A stretch of DNA of 64,000 nucleotides from Oscillospiraceae bacterium (GTDB lineage: Bacteria; Bacillota; Clostridia; Lachnospirales; Lachnospiraceae): positions 52,858 to 116,857 of the forward strand of contig JAETOO010000011.1 in the NCBI GenBank assembly GCA_021771715.1, written 5' to 3'. Numbering within the stretch: position 1 is the first letter of the stretch; each line of letters opens with the position of its first letter. Below are positions 61,811-64,000 of this stretch, piece by piece. The notes beneath the pieces were generated by a model. The model saw nothing but the letters and a program-made list of their open reading frames with translations, ran no database searches and was not told the origin of the DNA. Made by a program: the position numbers and the translations under genes.

Positions 61811-63265
61811 CTATTTTAAGAAATATCGCCTGCTTCTGTTTTTTCCAGACTCGTAAAGAACACCCTTTTCTACCATTTTTTTCAATACTTTTCTCACTCC
61901 TGCCGCAGATAGGCCGGTGATTTCTCTGGCGTCCGCATTGGATATCTCCTTCTTCTGATTTAAATATTCTAAGATTTTTCTCTCATGTTCAGAATATCCT
62001 TTATCGCTACTTATCGCTACTCTATCGCTACTTATCGCTACTTTTTTTTCAAACGATAAAGTCAGAATCGTCCGATCTGGCCCATACTGCTCCTCAATCT
62101 CAGGTTCTTTCCATCCCTCCTGTTCCCAGACCGAAAAGATATCCGGCACTCCGCTTCCCGCGCGTTCACCAATACCTATCATATTGAACATTTTCATCAG
62201 AGCTTTATTTCTTGGATCAGAAATTCCGCCTTTCAGCATCTGGCGCTTTCCGGTTCTGACATAGCCTGGATTTTCCATTATAATAGAATCCTGCTCTTTC
62301 TTAATCACAACACCACGCACCACATAAAAATCTGTATTGACGAGACAATTTGCCAATGCTTCTCTTAGTGCTTTATGAACAGGTGTATCATCCACCCGAA
62401 TACCACCGACCAGTTTAAAAGGTATCTTCACGTCCTTAATGATCTTATTGTAAACGCGGAAAAAAAAGTCAAATACATTCCCCGACCATTCTCCGGAACT
62501 GGACTGCAGACGGTCCGTCCAGCGTATTGTCGGATCAAGCATTTCTCTGTAATCCAGAAAGTATTCCGGAAATTCCCGGACAATATCATATTCATTGCCA
62601 AACATCAGCATCCCTGCTGCTGTAGGATGCAACTTCCCGTCCAACTTTGATCTTGCTGCCGCTCCAATATTTTTCAGATACTCTTCATTTTCCAGCATTT
62701 CCCACACATGCCCACGCTTCCAGCTTCTATGAAGATTGCGGTAAGATTGAATCGTCTCCTGGTTCAGATCAGCAATGTCCCAATCCTCCAGGATTTTCAT
62801 ATCCATCGTTTGTTCTGTCTGATCACGAAGCATGGCTCTGACTTCACTTGGCGTACAATGATAATCTCCCTCCCAGTTTCTTCGGAAGGTCCCTTTAAAA
62901 ATGTCTCCATTAATATAGACCGGTTTCTGATCCCTTATTGCTCTCGGTACAGTAATAACCATGATAATGCCACCGGAAATTTCGTAAATTTTCACATCAT
63001 TATCCGTAAGCAAATTGATGCTGACCTTATTGGGATTATTGATCGTATCCCAGAAAGTTTTCCGTAACTGATCTTCATTCTCCAGTCCTGTAGCTTCCCA
63101 GCTCCCATCTGCCCGTTCCCGAACTCCTAAAATAATCACTCCACCATAACAATTTGCAAAGGACGAATAAGTTTCCCAAAGCGACGCAGGTAAGCCGCCT
63201 TTTGCCTTTTTTACTTCTCTGCGGTTATCTTCTTTATATTCATCAAATTTAGTCAGATCAAACAC
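61811..63265 (-). CDS. Schlafen/AlbA_2-type ATP-binding protein with winged helix
   Basis: A 484-residue protein. The N-terminal AlbA_2 (divergent AAA_4) domain has ANCYGGVIILGVRERADG and VPRAIRDQKPVYIN. A GHKL-like ATP-binding module follows (ALREALANCLVNTDFY, GIGERAGSGVPDIFSVWEQE). The C-terminus is a helix-turn-helix (ISNADAREITGLSAAGVRKV). The linker repeats VAISSD twice, from a short DNA repeat. Such proteins are read as regulators or defence sensors. The start is a GTG at 63265. It lies with the HEPN gene inside the insert between the uvrB repeats. Confidence 0.85.
   Translation of the reverse strand: MFDLTKFDEYKEDNRREVKKAKGGLPASLWETYSSFANCYGGVIILGVRERADGSWEATGLENEDQLRKTFWDTINNPNKVSINLLTDNDVKIYEISGGIIMVITVPRAIRDQKPVYINGDIFKGTFRRNWEGDYHCTPSEVRAMLRDQTEQTMDMKILEDWDIADLNQETIQSYRNLHRSWKRGHVWEMLENEEYLKNIGAAARSKLDGKLHPTAAGMLMFGNEYDIVREFPEYFLDYREMLDPTIRWTDRLQSSSGEWSGNVFDFFFRVYNKIIKDVKIPFKLVGGIRVDDTPVHKALREALANCLVNTDFYVVRGVVIKKEQDSIIMENPGYVRTGKRQMLKGGISDPRNKALMKMFNMIGIGERAGSGVPDIFSVWEQEGWKEPEIEEQYGPDRTILTLSFEKKVAISSDRVAISSDKGYSEHERKILEYLNQKKEISNADAREITGLSAAGVRKVLKKMVEKGVLYESGKNRSRRYFLK
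62001..62042 (-). repeat. Short tandem repeat in the ATP-binding protein linker
   Basis: Four tatcgctact-like units encode VAISSDRVAISSDKGYS. Homologues in this group, as I recall them, often carry such linkers of variable length. Confidence 0.75.
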
Positions 63266-63381
63266 CTTTTCACCACCCTTTGCCCTTTATTTATATCATC
63301 TTCCCTATCGACTCTAAGATAAGACACTTCTGATTGTATCATGATTTTGACGCTCAGAAAAGGGAATCATCCAAGCTCTTT

Positions 63382-63515
63382 ACGAATGAGGGTCACTAAA
63401 CTCACTCAGTCCATGCAGTGTTACCCAGTCCATACAGTCCATATAGTCCACAATATCTGGTATAAACAGCATCAAACAACACTAAATAGCACCACTCGAA
63501 GCCCTCTCACTTACT
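63382..63515 (-). repeat. Degenerate half of the uvrB leader element
   Basis: tttacgaatgagggtcacta at 63382 resembles the b' arm and second GTCACT box of the leader element (tttacgaatgaaagtcacta), and ctcacttactagg at 63507-63518 resembles its terminal box. It abuts repeat A copy 2. The middle is not alignable by eye. Confidence 0.5.
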
Positions 63516-63783
63516 AGGACACAAAATACTCCACCGCGTTCTCCGGGAAGAACTCCTTAAACTCGCCGTAGAGCTGCGCGGCGAGCGTTTTGTTGTGGGC
63601 TAAAATGAGGGTCGGCTTCTGTAACTGCTGGATGACATTCGCCATCGTAAAAGTCTTGCCGGAGCCCGTAACCCCTAGTAAAGTCTGGCATTGGTTGCCT
63701 TCCTTGAAGCCTTTGACAAGGGCTTCTATAGCCTGCGGCTGGTCGCCGGTGGGCTGAAATTCTGAGTGCAATTTGAACTCCAT
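63514..63783 (-). pseudogene. uvrB 5' remnant, 89 codons
   Basis: An 89-codon frame beginning [20 protein letters not shown], the ordinary UvrB start, including Walker A and ending YFVS-stop just before the beta-hairpin. It is the original 5' end of uvrB cut off by the insert, with its own leader, ribosome binding site and ATG. It could yield a fragment with the ATP loop but no function is expected. Confidence 0.95.
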
Positions 63784-63796
63784 AAATGCTTTTTTC

Positions 63797-63982
63797 CTTT
63801 CTAGTGACCCTTAAAAAAGTTCGCCTATTAGGCAGAAATTCGTAAAAAATGAAGATATTGGCCTGCCTAATAGGCGAACTTTTTCATTTTTACGAATGAA
63901 AGTCACTAAAACCCATTTTTTGAAACACCGCAACACCAGATAACATCAGGTGGAATTGGCATTACGGAAAGTCACTAGAAAG
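63797..63982 (-). promoter_or_regulatory. uvrB leader element, copy 2
   Basis: A 186-bp counterpart of 60175-60361 with the same terminal boxes (63797-63808, 63971-63982). Arm a (63814-63835) and a' (63863-63884) are a perfect 22-bp inverted repeat whose inner half differs in sequence from copy 1. Arms b (63838-63851) and b' (63885-63897) are kept. It directly precedes the remnant start. Confidence 0.8.
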
Positions 63983-64000
63983 TATAGCATAAACAAAATA

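Noticed and set aside
60175..63982. Simple MITE with terminal inverted repeats
   Set aside because: The ends look like terminal repeats, but both copies sit at the same place in front of uvrB and include its -10 and ribosome binding site, so a leader structure explains them better. No target-site duplication is visible.

Overview
The window looks like one contig piece from an anaerobic, spore-forming, high-GC member of the Clostridia, most likely Lachnospiraceae. This rests on SpoIIR, the CdaA/CdaR pair, NAD-linked PyrD/PyrK, RecD2, an ECF pantothenate transporter, Firmicute-type TTGACA/TATAAT promoters and strong AGGAGG ribosome binding sites. No species is claimed. Most genes lie on the minus strand. 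Codon use is strongly G/C-biased except in two AT-rich patches (3.1-4.5 kb and 60.2-63.5 kb), which look acquired.

Layout. 0-3 kb: end-truncated corrinoid adenosyltransferase, tandem OB-fold SSB-like protein, typA. 3.1-4.4 kb: AAA ATPase plus a 45-residue partner (AT-rich). 4.5-8 kb: spoIIR, Mrp-type Fe-S carrier, MFS exporter. 8.2-14.5 kb: VWA protein, MoxR ATPase, a 75-residue protein and coaBC on the minus strand, with panT and coaX divergent on the plus strand (pantothenate to CoA). 14.7-22.9 kb: aminopeptidase P and a full oligopeptide ABC transporter with a leader containing its own terminator. 23.0-28.2 kb: tRNA-Trp, radA, a small conserved protein, clpC and a GntR regulator. 28.4-33.4 kb: a repeat-tailed membrane protein and purE-M-N-D. 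33.5-43.4 kb: M29-type aminopeptidase, small membrane proteins, VanZ, pyrE, tcdA, M20 peptidase, pyrD-pyrK-pyrF. 43.5-47.8 kb: glycosyltransferase and sugar-phosphate transferase, facing a secreted L,D-transpeptidase. 47.9-54.8 kb: HPr, cdaR, cdaA, comF, recD2, mreB. 55.2-60.2 kb: uvrA and uvrB.

The most unusual part is 59.8-64.0 kb. The first 262 bp of uvrB and its leader occur twice as direct repeats around a 3.1-kb AT-rich insert carrying a Schlafen/AlbA-type ATP-binding protein and an Apea-HEPN-like protein. The leader has interleaved inverted repeats whose arms differ between the two copies but still pair, which argues for a conserved structure (terminator against anti-terminator, or pseudoknot). 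The full-length uvrB also has a 22-codon in-frame N-terminal addition that the remnant lacks.

A second recurrent theme is short tandem duplication. The 3' ends of at least four genes, stop codon included, are repeated downstream (VWA gene, purN, small membrane protein gene, pyrF). Several reading frames also carry in-frame repeat expansions (tcdA, comF, the repeat-tailed membrane protein), and one intergenic region has a 41-bp array. Three untranslated regions (opp leader, panT leader, mreB-uvrA intergenic) look like structured RNAs that I cannot place in a known class with confidence.
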